Shown one piece after another: positions 34,029 through 42,968 of a stretch of DNA of 45,590 nucleotides. Position 1 is the stretch's first letter. Each line of letters begins with the position of its first letter. This stretch comes from Terriglobia bacterium (lineage in GTDB: Bacteria > Acidobacteriota > Terriglobia > Acidiferrales > UBA7541). The translations under genes were made by a program, and so were the position numbers. The stretch covers positions 1 to 45,590 of the forward strand of contig JAIQES010000036.1 in NCBI GenBank assembly GCA_020073705.1. The letters run 5' to 3'. Under the pieces are notes generated by a model, which searched no databases, was not told where the DNA came from, and saw only the letters and a program-made list of their open reading frames with translations.

Positions 34029-34630
34029 ACGCGTTGGAGAGTGATCTGCTCTTGGGTGCACACGCCAGAGCGAGGCCAGAGGGGTTCGACATCGCTGGCA
34101 TCAACCTCCAAGGACACGGACCGCATAATAAGTTCAACCGAAACGACAAGGCGAAAGGCGCTCTTTCTTCGGACCAGAATGCCTTCGAGACCTCGGAGCG
34201 GGCCGCTTCTTACCCGGACTCGCCGGCCGGCAGTCAGGTAGGCGTGAGGCTCGGCGCGCAGCAGTCCCGTCATGCTCGCGCGCATCGCGTCCACTTGCTC
34301 ATCGGGCAACGAAGCCGGCACTCCGCCAAATCCAACCAGTCGAACGACGCCAGGGACCTCGAGCGCGTGCAGTTTATCTCGCAAGGATATCTGGACGAAC
34401 ACGTACCCTTGAAACAGAGGCAACTCGAGTCTCACTTGCCGATCTTTCCAGCGGCGAACCGACTCATACAGCGGCAGAAAGGATTCCACCGCTCTGCGCT
34501 TAAGTTCCTCGAACACACGCTTCTCATGCTGCGCACACGTATACAGCGCGTACCACTGACGATTCTGATAACTATTGAGCACGACGGGCGCGTTCAGATC
34601 TGTAGTCATTCTTTGCTCAAGCATTTCCAT
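34025..34630 (-). CDS. NusG-family specialised transcription antiterminator (UpxY/LoaP/RfaH-like)
   Basis: This 201-residue NusG paralogue has an NGN domain (about residues 24-120): QWYALYTCAQHEKRVFEEL, then FLPLYESVRRWKDR and LPLFQGYVFVQI. A KOW domain (about 135-190) follows: LTAGRRVRVRSGPLRGLEGI and VSLEVDASDVEPL. Family members bind elongating RNA polymerase and let it read through long operons, often for polysaccharide. The housekeeping nusG sits beside secE and rplK, which are not here, so this is a dedicated paralogue. It overlaps wzx by 4 nt. Unusually, it sits in the middle of the operon rather than first. An intergenic gap of 110 nt precedes it. Confidence 0.9.
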   Translation of the reverse strand: MEMLEQRMTTDLNAPVVLNSYQNRQWYALYTCAQHEKRVFEELKRRAVESFLPLYESVRRWKDRQVRLELPLFQGYVFVQISLRDKLHALEVPGVVRLVGFGGVPASLPDEQVDAMRASMTGLLRAEPHAYLTAGRRVRVRSGPLRGLEGILVRRKSAFRLVVSVELIMRSVSLEVDASDVEPLWPRSGVCTQEQITLQRV

Positions 34631-34740
34631 AAGGGTGTCTGCCGCTACAGCTTCGCCCCGTCACTTACAGGGTGATTTGTGACCTAACCCACTCATAATA
34701 TGTCACTTGCAACGCGACAGCGCGGCTTGCGCACCAACCG

Positions 34741-36252
34741 CTATTCAGGCCGCTCCGTTGGTCGCCCGCGCCGCAACATTCGTTCCCGTATCTTCACCAC
34801 CGTCGATTTCAAGGCATCACTGTACTGTGTGACCCACCCCGTGTCCGACTTAATCATCGCGAACACTTCCTGAACGGCAAGCTTTTGTGGATCAGCCGGA
34901 TCAATCTCCCGCCAGCGGCTCACGCCCAAAATCCAAACGATGGATAAAGCGCAAGACAAAGCCATTCCCATCAAAGCAATGAGCGCGCGCGGGGGAAAAG
35001 ACTTCTTCTCCGGCAATGTGGCCGGGGCCAGGACCTTGACGCTCGGTGTTTCCTTGGCTTCTTCCACTTTGGCCAACTCGTATTGTTCGGTCAGAAGTTC
35101 GTACACGGTTTCCTGGACCTTCGCTCGACGGTAATAATCCGCGTATCGCGCCCCCAAAAAAGGCAATTGTCGGAGCGAAGGAGAAGGAAGATTGCCTGAT
35201 TGGTTGGCCGGTGGGTCCACTGTAGATTCACTGATGGCCTTTGCCGGGTCAGATTTGTCGGATGGGGCCTGGCGTTCGGCTATGAGCTTCTTCTGCAGTT
35301 GGATTTGATCGTCGTGCTTGCCGGGTGGATCGGCGTGCGCAGCGCCGTCCTTAATCCCGCTGAGCCTATCCAGTTGCTTTCTGAGTTCTTCCGAGCGTGC
35401 GCTCAACTCGCGCACTCGCACATTGTTGTCGGTATAGATTTGGCGCAATCCCTCGAGTTCCGACTGGGTCGCAACTATTTCACCAGCCAGGTTTGCCGCC
35501 GCATCGAACATCGCTTTGCCTTGCTGCTGAACGTCAATCATGCCGTTCTTGCTGGAAAACTGGGCAAGCTGAGCTGATGCATCGTCCAAATCTCGCTTCA
35601 CGTCTGTGAGACGTTCCCCCAGAAAAACACGTTCGCGATGCGCAGATGAGGTCGAAAGCTCAACAACGAGCGAATTCAGTTTGTCAATATACGCATTTGC
35701 AAGGTCAGTAGATCTCTTGGGATTCTTGTCCGAAACCGTGATTGTAATGATTCCACTTTTTCGATCTTCCATAATCGAAGTGTTGTGATCCAGCGTGGCG
35801 CGTGCATCAACCAGGAGCTTCTGGCCATACACCCTTCTCAAATCAAACTTCTTTACTAGATCTTCCTGCACGCTCTGGCTCCGCATGATTCCGATAAAGA
35901 GCGCACCAGAGCTTTTCATACCAAGCATGTCACCCGCTAACGCCCCCAAACCACTGCCTGTCTTTGCGGTCAGCGCGGCCAACATGGCCATCCCGGAACC
36001 GGATTGTGTATCGGGAGGCATGAGTTGCGCGGAAGCCCGGTACTGCGTGGGAATCACAAGTGCGATTAAAAGTGCGCCGATCAAGCCTGTTACCGATGCC
36101 CGAAACACAAGCCGGCGACGGCTCCTCACAATTCGAATCTTCGCTGCGAGTTGATTCGGCGCACGCTCTTCCAGGCTCGAAACAGAGACCATGTCCTGAA
36201 CCTCTGCCGATTCGTCGGGCGGCCGCGAAGAATTTGCCTCTGAGCTGCTCAT
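34741..36252 (-). CDS. Wzz-type polysaccharide chain-length / co-polymerase protein
   Basis: This 503-residue inner-membrane protein has a membrane helix near residues 52-72 (SVTGLIGALLIALVIPTQY) and a second near 430-450 (LIALMGMALSCALSIVWILG). A long periplasmic part lies between them, with coiled-coil stretches (about 200-300). This is the Wzz/PCP topology. There is no cytoplasmic Walker motif, so it lacks the tyrosine kinase domain of Wzc. The N-terminal VPTQYRAS-type stretch and the C-terminal proline-containing helix before the second membrane segment (LPEKKSFPPRALIA) fit the family. It would set polymer length or link the polymerase to the SLBB exporter. No separate BY-kinase gene occurs in the window. 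Confidence 0.88.
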   Translation of the reverse strand: MSSSEANSSRPPDESAEVQDMVSVSSLEERAPNQLAAKIRIVRSRRRLVFRASVTGLIGALLIALVIPTQYRASAQLMPPDTQSGSGMAMLAALTAKTGSGLGALAGDMLGMKSSGALFIGIMRSQSVQEDLVKKFDLRRVYGQKLLVDARATLDHNTSIMEDRKSGIITITVSDKNPKRSTDLANAYIDKLNSLVVELSTSSAHRERVFLGERLTDVKRDLDDASAQLAQFSSKNGMIDVQQQGKAMFDAAANLAGEIVATQSELEGLRQIYTDNNVRVRELSARSEELRKQLDRLSGIKDGAAHADPPGKHDDQIQLQKKLIAERQAPSDKSDPAKAISESTVDPPANQSGNLPSPSLRQLPFLGARYADYYRRAKVQETVYELLTEQYELAKVEEAKETPSVKVLAPATLPEKKSFPPRALIALMGMALSCALSIVWILGVSRWREIDPADPQKLAVQEVFAMIKSDTGWVTQYSDALKSTVVKIRERMLRRGRPTERPE

Positions 36253-36343
36253 ATCTCGGATCTCAAATCCGCTGGCGAACTTTCTGCCCAGCAGGATTGG
36301 GCCTGTGTGGTCTTGTAGTCCATCAAAGCGAAACGAATCGTCA

Positions 36344-38869
36344 TTAGAACTTTGCGCCCTTCAGAAGCGCCCCGAATTCAATTGAGGCGCTCACATTGTT
36401 CACTTGTCCATGAAACAGTATTGGATAGTGCTGAATATGCTCGAACTGAACCATGCTCTTCACGTATAGGCCCGACCGGAAATGGATTTCATGGCTGGCT
36501 GTGTAGTCTTGCCAAGATCCGCCCCCAGGCACCAAATGGGGAACCTGATGATCTGTGAAGGAGAATTGGATTTCGTGGAGAGCCGAAAAATGGAATGTGG
36601 TCCATCCCCGAAAGGTTCGGCCTTGGCGGCCGACCGTATTGCCCATCAGTTGACCATCGTTTGTCCAGCCGTCTCGATAAACGTAATTCCAGTAATTCAG
36701 GTGACCACCGAATGGATCTTCAAAGCCTGGTGATTCGGTCGAGATCGCCTCAGCCCTGAGATCTACGCGCGATAAGTGAGGCAGCCGAGGGATAAACATT
36801 CCCACCCTATAGGCTCCTCGGGTCGGCTTGTAAAAAATAAGCGGGACATCGTCGCCATAAAAATCGCCATAGAAAGATACCGCGTGCCTGAGCCCCGGCG
36901 GGTCGAAATTGAAATCGAATGCGAACCGGCTGTCACCCGGAACCCCAACCGGGCCGCCAGGCGATTTCCGCACGGAAATACCAAAGAAATTCTCAATAAA
37001 ATTGGCGGTGGTGAACGCATCACCGTCCATTGCATTAGCTCCCCTGCCTAGGATGACTGTCCGCCCCCATCCCATCTCGAAATACGGCGTTACGTTGATG
37101 CTGATCTTCTGTCCCCACACCAATCGGTGCGGGACGTACAATCCCCCGTCAAGTTTGGCAACAAACAATTCCGTCCGAAATTTTCCGAAATGGCGGAAGA
37201 AACCAGGCAATTCAGCGGGGACGGTGCGGGTAAGCCGAATCATTTTAAGCGGCTCGGCGTTGTTGCTAAAGAGCATGCCACCGCCTTTACCTACGCCCCA
37301 GGACATCGCCTGTTTGCCAGCAGACACTTGCCATCCATCGTGGTTGAAGGTGACGTAGCCTTCGAGAAGATCCGCCCGATTGATCGGGGCAAATGCATGC
37401 GGAGCCTGTAAGGGCAGTCCATCGTTTGTAGAAATAAACTGCAAAACGGACCCCGAAAGCGGTGGCGCCGATGGCGAGTGTTGATATTCCACGCGGACAA
37501 AGATGGCCAGCGGCCCTTCGGACGCGCGCAGTGAAGTTCCCGCTATCGCATTCGTACCTCTCCGAAACGGTCGGCCAAAGTCGTAAGAAATCGTTTGCCC
37601 GAAGTTGAAGCCGTCCGTCAAGATCGGGCCGCTGATAGACATGACCCGCGAATAGATCGAATCCACTGCAAACGACAGGTTGCGACCGCCATCCAGGACC
37701 GCGATCTCTTCGGCGAATTCGCGCTTCAACGCCTCTTGTAGTTGAACCGCCTGCTCATCCGGATTGACATCTTGGCGCGTAGGTTCTAGCAGAGCGTCGC
37801 CTGCTTCTTCGGTCAGCCTCGCGCACTCGATCCGAGTCCAGGGCTTCATCCCCTGCAAAGCAGATGTCACATATCCCATGGCTGCGAGACGGGCAAAGGC
37901 GGGATATATCCAGCTATCCAGGGGCACGAACGTCGATGCGGCATTCTTATCAGGAAGCCCCCTTCTCCTGGCCTCTGAATCATCCTCAAACGGCAGACCC
38001 CATGAGCTCCCGCCCAACTCCGGATCGTGGTGGGCTAGATATACGTGCCGGCCGACAAACCACCCGATTCCGCCTCCGATCAACACGTCTGTTGGAAAAT
38101 GATCCTCACCCGTGATCCGGGAAATGCTCACGGCCGAAGCGAGTCCGTAGACAAGCAACTTTGTTAACGGGCCGGGATATTCGTGCGCTATCACGCTTGC
38201 CGCCGCCCACACCGCTGTGGAATGGTCCGAAGGAAACGAGGTTCCACCGTGCCAGAATCCTCCCCCTCCGTTGCCGTCCGTAGGCCGCTGGCGACCAAAC
38301 GCGTACTGAAGCGCAGTGGTCATCCCAACTGCATCTACAGCGGCCTCACCGGAGAGCAACCCCGTCTCACGCCTGTGATCGTCGTGGGTCATTTTTCCCC
38401 AGAGATACATGCCGCCTGCAACGCCACCCAGAGCAGCCACTCCGTAATTCGAAAAGCTGGTGCTCCTGCTTACAGTCGAAGGAGAACCTGTCAATGCCCT
38501 GGACAAACCGGTATCGGATGCCAAAGAGGCAGCTGTTACGCCGGCGAGGGGCGCCAGCCAGTTGGCATCCTCCAGCCTCAGGTGCATCGGACTGGTCCAC
38601 ATCGCCTTCTGGTCGAGTGCGATGTTCTTCAGCAGAGATAACCCAAGTTTGTTCTCGGAAAACTGATGGTCCTTCGCCTGCCAAGCGCTTGCTCCCATCC
38701 GTTGGTCCGATGTGATCGAGTCTGCTTTCTTGACGTCAGCCGCCAGCTCTTGCCTGCTCTCTACTTGTTCTTGCCTTCCCTGTGGCTGCGCAAAGCAATT
38801 CGTGCTCATTACTTCCACGGCCATGAGCAGACAAGAATTGAGCACGAATTTAGGTCCCCTAGAAATCAT
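36344..38869 (-). CDS. Fusion of a PAP2 phosphatase domain to a Wzi-type outer-membrane capsule assembly domain
   Basis: This 841-residue envelope protein has an N-terminal signal peptide (LLMAVEVMSTNCFA). A PAP2 domain lies at about residues 100-275, with AFGRQRP, FPSDHSTAVW and SRITGEDHFPTDVLIGGG matching the three PAP2 motifs. The first lysine (K-x6-RP) is replaced by Gln, and PSGH reads PSDH as in BcrC-type undecaprenyl-pyrophosphate phosphatases. From about residue 380 a beta-strand-rich region (GWQVSAGKQAMSWGVGKGGG, FHFSALHEIQFSF) matches Wzi capsule-assembly proteins, predicted beta-barrels. The gene lies 4 nt after the SLBB exporter gene. The fusion suggests that lipid carrier recycling and surface attachment are combined in one protein; this is inference. 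Confidence 0.85.
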   Translation of the reverse strand: MISRGPKFVLNSCLLMAVEVMSTNCFAQPQGRQEQVESRQELAADVKKADSITSDQRMGASAWQAKDHQFSENKLGLSLLKNIALDQKAMWTSPMHLRLEDANWLAPLAGVTAASLASDTGLSRALTGSPSTVSRSTSFSNYGVAALGGVAGGMYLWGKMTHDDHRRETGLLSGEAAVDAVGMTTALQYAFGRQRPTDGNGGGGFWHGGTSFPSDHSTAVWAAASVIAHEYPGPLTKLLVYGLASAVSISRITGEDHFPTDVLIGGGIGWFVGRHVYLAHHDPELGGSSWGLPFEDDSEARRRGLPDKNAASTFVPLDSWIYPAFARLAAMGYVTSALQGMKPWTRIECARLTEEAGDALLEPTRQDVNPDEQAVQLQEALKREFAEEIAVLDGGRNLSFAVDSIYSRVMSISGPILTDGFNFGQTISYDFGRPFRRGTNAIAGTSLRASEGPLAIFVRVEYQHSPSAPPLSGSVLQFISTNDGLPLQAPHAFAPINRADLLEGYVTFNHDGWQVSAGKQAMSWGVGKGGGMLFSNNAEPLKMIRLTRTVPAELPGFFRHFGKFRTELFVAKLDGGLYVPHRLVWGQKISINVTPYFEMGWGRTVILGRGANAMDGDAFTTANFIENFFGISVRKSPGGPVGVPGDSRFAFDFNFDPPGLRHAVSFYGDFYGDDVPLIFYKPTRGAYRVGMFIPRLPHLSRVDLRAEAISTESPGFEDPFGGHLNYWNYVYRDGWTNDGQLMGNTVGRQGRTFRGWTTFHFSALHEIQFSFTDHQVPHLVPGGGSWQDYTASHEIHFRSGLYVKSMVQFEHIQHYPILFHGQVNNVSASIEFGALLKGAKF

Positions 38870-38873
38870 CTCG

Positions 38874-41800
38874 CTAGTAGTGCATTCCGATTAACACACT
38901 GGTGGAAATGGCAGACGCCGTCTGTGCAATCAATAGAATGCTCTGCCACTGCACACCGCCACCGAATGCTTTTTCTGGCACGACTATGGTGTCTCCTGGC
39001 TGTAGCGTGGCGCTCAACGATTCTCCACTCCACAGGCTACTCTTCGTGCCAACCACGGAACCATCGGCTCGGATCACAAAGATCGCTTTTTTGTTGGCAA
39101 GTTGAGTTGGCCCTCCAGACTGACTGAGATACCACTTCGCGCTCTTCCCCCCCCGGAAAGACACAGCTGTGGAATTGAACACTTGCCCCGTAACTATCAC
39201 GTAGCTCGGCCTCTTGGGTATGACCAGAGTGTCTCCCGCCCTGACCCCGATGTCCGCAGAGGTGTTCCTCCATTGATCGACCTTGGATGAAATGCGGATC
39301 GTGACGCGTCCTAGCGGAGGATTAGAACTCAATTGCAGCAGTGTTGTTTGCCATTGTTCCAAGACAGCCTCTTTCGCCTGTTTCTGCTTCGGATCGGTGT
39401 CCGGCAAAAGTTGCAGATTGCTTTGCACGTCTTTGACACGCAGGATCATTTCGTTCTGTGCGCTGGATTCCAGCTCACGCACCTGCACTCTTTGCAGGAT
39501 GGCCCCATATGGATAGGCATCGGGTTGGAAGCCGCCGGCTCGTTCCAAAATTGAACTGAGCCGTTCACCTGGACGGATGCCGTAGGTCCCTGGGTGTTTC
39601 ACCTCACCCTTCAGAACGATGGAAGCACCCAGATCATCCCAGCCTGGCATCCGCCGAATCGTGAGGACATCCCCGTTGTGCATAGGCACGTTCGAATTCG
39701 GATCACCCGCAAGCGCTGCTGAAAGGGCGATCACTTCTTGCTGTCCACTCAACTTATTCTGGTCGGACCATTGGTACTTGATCAGGTCGCCTGCTTGCGT
39801 GTCCGCGCTGGGCTTCATTCCGCCCCCAACGCGAATCAAATCCGCGACGCGCATGTTCGTTGTCAACGGATAGCGGCCAGGTCTCGCCACTTCTCCCTGG
39901 ACATACACTGTGGCCGGCTCGACTGTGTCCGGATTTCGGTGAATCAAGAGTCGGTCCCGCGGCTGCAGGATGATGTTTTCGACTGGATCTCCCCCGAGGG
40001 CCTGGCTCAGACTGACGCTGAAGATCTTGAACTTGCCGTCCGGCAGGTAACGGAATACTTGAGCATCCGCCATCTCAGCGTCAGGGGCGAGTCCCCCGGC
40101 CAGGTGAACTGCATCGGTCAAGCGGAGCTGGCCGGATGTCTGGTAGGTTCCCGGCATACGCACGTCACCCAAGACAGAGATGGTCGGCGGATTTTCAAAA
40201 TCAAACCGGCTGAAGATCCGAACCGTATCCATCGGATGAAGAACTGGCGCCTTGGAAGGGTTGGCCAGAGCATCGGCCAAATCAAAACCTTCGACACTCG
40301 GATGGAAGTCTGGAGCGTTGAGGCGAATAATTTCGGCGTACCGGGTCGAGGGCTCCGGGAGCAGGTCCTTGTAGGAGGAAATGACATCGGTAACCCGCAT
40401 CTCCGCACGGAAGGAGTACCGGCCTGGCCGCACGACGTGACCTTCGAGGTAAATCGTGTCCTGGTTATAGGGCACAATCGGGTAGATTCTCACTCGGTCG
40501 CCATCGTGGATGCCGAAGGACTCTAGTTTCTGTCTCACGATTGCATCGCTATCGGTTTCGGGGATATCCAAGCTCAACATGGTCTGCTTTTCGTGGGCTA
40601 CCAGCCGCTGCACCTCGATGTGGCGCAGCGTGGCGGTAGGAAGAAGGCCGCCGGCAAGTTCGAGCACACTCGCCAGAGTCTTCTCATCCCGCAACTCGTA
40701 GATCGCCGGGCGCCGAACCATTCCCTCGACGGTCACCTGCGGCCCAATCGGCGGCACTTGAACCGAATCGCCGTTTTCTAACCGCTGGAGATCCGTCTTC
40801 ACTCCGTGGAGGAGAAGGTCATAGACATCGACGGTCTCAATCAGTCGTGTGCCGCGATAATGCTTCAGGATCCGCATCGACCCACGTGGCGTCGGTCCAC
40901 CCGCAACGAACAGAGCGTTGAGCGGAGTGGAAAGTGAACTGATGTCGTAAGCTCCCGGGTTTACGACATCACCCACTTCATAGACCCGGATCGTGCGAAG
41001 TCGAGCGAGCGAAACATCCGCCGACACATCCCGGAATTGTGTCCTCAGGATCTGCTGCAAGTTCTGTTGCACCGCAGCTAGACTCTTTCCGCTGACCAGG
41101 ATCGGACCTACCTCTGGAAGGCTGACCCGGCCCTCACGATCCACGGTGCGGTAAAGGCGCTGAGACACACCACCCCAGAGATCGACTGACAACCCGTCGC
41201 CAGGTCCAACTATGTAATCCGGTCCGACCGGAAGATCCATCGGAATCAACTGGGAGTCACGAGTCCCATTCTCAAAAACTTCTGCTCCAAATCGCCTCGG
41301 AGCGGCAGGGCGCGTGACCGCCTGAACATACATGTCATACAGTGATGGGATGTCGTCATAGGGACTCGGCTTTCGAATCATCTCGGGCGGTTGGGGAACC
41401 GCCGTAGACGGGGACCGTCGGTTGGGCGGCTGCATGGGGAGGACCGGCGACGCGCCAAGTGAGGCCGAAGGACCTGTTCCCCGGCCGTTCATTCCGCCCC
41501 CATCCGGCCATCCACCCATCGGCGTGTTCATTCCCATTCCACCACCATATGCCGCGAGCAATCCGTCACTCGGACTCCCCATACCGGAATTGCCACGCGC
41601 AAATGCACTGCCGGACGGCCTCCCCGCGCCCGCTCCTGCTGCCTGCGTTCCAATAGACTCCGAGGCGTTCACATTCGGCGTATTAGCAGACGATCCGGAG
41701 TCGTAGAAGCCAGGCAACGGAAGTCGAGAAGAAGATAGAGCGGTGGAATCTCCTGCCGTTTGCATGAGTTGCGCGCGCATCGTGGGGTTTCCACCGGCGT

Positions 41801-42476
41801 TCGGGAGATCCGAAGGATTCTCCCCACCAGGAGCCGTCCTGAAGGGTGGCTGTCCTAGCTGAGGTTCCTGTCCAGGACCGCTTGCAGGAGATGGACGCGT
41901 TTGCGGAATACTACAAGTCCTATCAAATTGTGGGTCGCAGGAACCCGCATTCTGCGGATTCTGCGTTCTTCGCTGACGCGCCTGTGTCAACTCTTCTTCC
42001 TGGTTTTGCGCGAGCCATTTCGTACGCTCCTGGATCAGCAGCGTCTGTTCCTTTGCAGCCTCGGAATCCGGATTCAGCTTCGGAAGAAGATACCCATATC
42101 GTTGGACCAATGCCGTTGCAACGGACCGGAATTGAAGATCCGACTCCAACCGCTCGAAGACGGCCTCACTGGTCAGGTCTAGGTCGCTGACGATCTGGCC
42201 GTGGTCGGTCGCATCCTTTGCGACCCAGCGTTTCAACTCGACCATCAGCCCCACGTCCTTGAGCAAAATCGTTTTAAGTTCTCCTGCAGAGGCTGCAACG
42301 TGGCTCAGATTCTGCACTGACAAATCCGAAGCGTTCGTCGTGTCGTCTTTCTGTCCTTGCGCCTGCGCCCCAGGTACAAGCCACAAAACCAGGAGCAAAA
42401 GGCCTGCGCTCACCAAAAGGCTCCGCTTTCTCGCCATCAGCCGGGGATTGAAAAACCGCATATGTCCTGAAAGCAC
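38874..42476 (-). CDS. Multi-SLBB polysaccharide export protein (Wza-like)
   Basis: This very large 1200-residue exporter starts at a GTG with GGAGGAGG 6 nt upstream and has a signal peptide (VSAGLLLLVLWLVPGAQA). Residues of about 165-395 form a Pro/Gly/Ser/Asn-rich, probably disordered linker. The polysaccharide export domain begins near DYIVGPGDGLSVDLWGG (about 420). It is followed by roughly six or seven SLBB-type repeats, each seen as V-x-G-x-V-x-x-P-G-x-Y/Y-x-L (DVVNPGAYDI, GHVVRPGRYSF, GDVRMPGTYQT, GEVARPGRYPL, GEVKHPGTYGI, GQVFNSTAVSF). A hydrophobic segment near the end (SILLIAQTASAISTSVLIG) may be a membrane anchor. Standard Wza has about 380 residues. It would form the outer-membrane/periplasmic channel. 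Confidence 0.9.
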   Translation of the reverse strand: MLSGHMRFFNPRLMARKRSLLVSAGLLLLVLWLVPGAQAQGQKDDTTNASDLSVQNLSHVAASAGELKTILLKDVGLMVELKRWVAKDATDHGQIVSDLDLTSEAVFERLESDLQFRSVATALVQRYGYLLPKLNPDSEAAKEQTLLIQERTKWLAQNQEEELTQARQRRTQNPQNAGSCDPQFDRTCSIPQTRPSPASGPGQEPQLGQPPFRTAPGGENPSDLPNAGGNPTMRAQLMQTAGDSTALSSSRLPLPGFYDSGSSANTPNVNASESIGTQAAGAGAGRPSGSAFARGNSGMGSPSDGLLAAYGGGMGMNTPMGGWPDGGGMNGRGTGPSASLGASPVLPMQPPNRRSPSTAVPQPPEMIRKPSPYDDIPSLYDMYVQAVTRPAAPRRFGAEVFENGTRDSQLIPMDLPVGPDYIVGPGDGLSVDLWGGVSQRLYRTVDREGRVSLPEVGPILVSGKSLAAVQQNLQQILRTQFRDVSADVSLARLRTIRVYEVGDVVNPGAYDISSLSTPLNALFVAGGPTPRGSMRILKHYRGTRLIETVDVYDLLLHGVKTDLQRLENGDSVQVPPIGPQVTVEGMVRRPAIYELRDEKTLASVLELAGGLLPTATLRHIEVQRLVAHEKQTMLSLDIPETDSDAIVRQKLESFGIHDGDRVRIYPIVPYNQDTIYLEGHVVRPGRYSFRAEMRVTDVISSYKDLLPEPSTRYAEIIRLNAPDFHPSVEGFDLADALANPSKAPVLHPMDTVRIFSRFDFENPPTISVLGDVRMPGTYQTSGQLRLTDAVHLAGGLAPDAEMADAQVFRYLPDGKFKIFSVSLSQALGGDPVENIILQPRDRLLIHRNPDTVEPATVYVQGEVARPGRYPLTTNMRVADLIRVGGGMKPSADTQAGDLIKYQWSDQNKLSGQQEVIALSAALAGDPNSNVPMHNGDVLTIRRMPGWDDLGASIVLKGEVKHPGTYGIRPGERLSSILERAGGFQPDAYPYGAILQRVQVRELESSAQNEMILRVKDVQSNLQLLPDTDPKQKQAKEAVLEQWQTTLLQLSSNPPLGRVTIRISSKVDQWRNTSADIGVRAGDTLVIPKRPSYVIVTGQVFNSTAVSFRGGKSAKWYLSQSGGPTQLANKKAIFVIRADGSVVGTKSSLWSGESLSATLQPGDTIVVPEKAFGGGVQWQSILLIAQTASAISTSVLIGMHY

Positions 42477-42478
42477 GT

Positions 42479-42856
42479 TTAACCTCCTCCTGCGAGTTGC
42501 CCTTTACGGCGCAGTGCGTCGAGAATTCCAGCTTCGGAAGATTCCGCCGGGCTTTCGTGAATGTCGAACGAAGCCCAAAAGAACATGCTGCTATTCCGTT
42601 CCGGAGCGACAGCCAAAATCTTCATTTCGGGATAGCGGCGCAGGAGAATGTCGCAAAGGGGAGGACGTTTGTCGGATTCATCCAATGTGATGATCAGGCA
42701 ATCCGGATGGGTCGCGTCAACCGCTTCCGCAATTGCCGATTCGTTTTCTATCTCCGCGATGATTTCAATACCTGACTGTTCGTTGATGGTCTCTAAGACA
42801 AGTTCGCGCATTAGCCGTGGCTGGTTTGCGACCACTACACGAATTACGTTATCCAT
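42479..42856 (-). CDS. Stand-alone degenerate receiver-like protein
   Basis: This 125-residue protein has the alpha/beta pattern of a response-regulator receiver (IRVVVANQPRLMREL, DCLIITLDESD, MKILAVAPE). The acidic pair that binds Mg2+ in active receivers is replaced by A10-N11, and the usual Lys near strand 5 is not visible. D59 remains at the phospho-acceptor place. There is no output domain. It may be a pseudo-receiver working by protein contacts, perhaps as a regulator of the downstream export genes. GGAGG lies 5 nt before the ATG, and the stop is 2 nt from the exporter GTG, so it is the first gene of the polysaccharide operon. Confidence 0.75.
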   Translation of the reverse strand: MDNVIRVVVANQPRLMRELVLETINEQSGIEIIAEIENESAIAEAVDATHPDCLIITLDESDKRPPLCDILLRRYPEMKILAVAPERNSSMFFWASFDIHESPAESSEAGILDALRRKGQLAGGG

Positions 42857-42883
42857 CGCTGCCTCCGCAGAGCGAGCACACTA

Positions 42884-42899
42884 TCAACGAATGTGTTGA
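42884..42899. promoter_or_regulatory. Small inverted repeat upstream of the polysaccharide operon
   Basis: TCAAC and GTTGA arms are separated by 6 nt, 28 nt upstream of the first gene of the operon. It may be an operator half-site pair; this rests on pattern only. Confidence 0.25.
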
Positions 42900-42948
42900 A
42901 AAAAGGTAGGTTCAAAGAAGTACGGAAAAGGTACCTACGGAATTTGCC

Positions 42949-42968
42949 TACGCAGATCTACTTGCGTA
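42949..42968. promoter_or_regulatory. Dyad TACGCA-N8-TGCGTA upstream of the polysaccharide operon
   Basis: A perfect 6-bp dyad lies about 95 nt upstream of the first gene of the operon. The surroundings repeat related GTAC/CCTACG words (near 42930-42940 and 42965-42971). The layout could be a regulator binding site; no clear -10/-35 pair was seen. Confidence 0.25.

Noticed and set aside
34631-34740. JUMPstart/ops-type element before the NusG-like gene
   Set aside because: No GGCGGTAG-type ops word was found in this interval.
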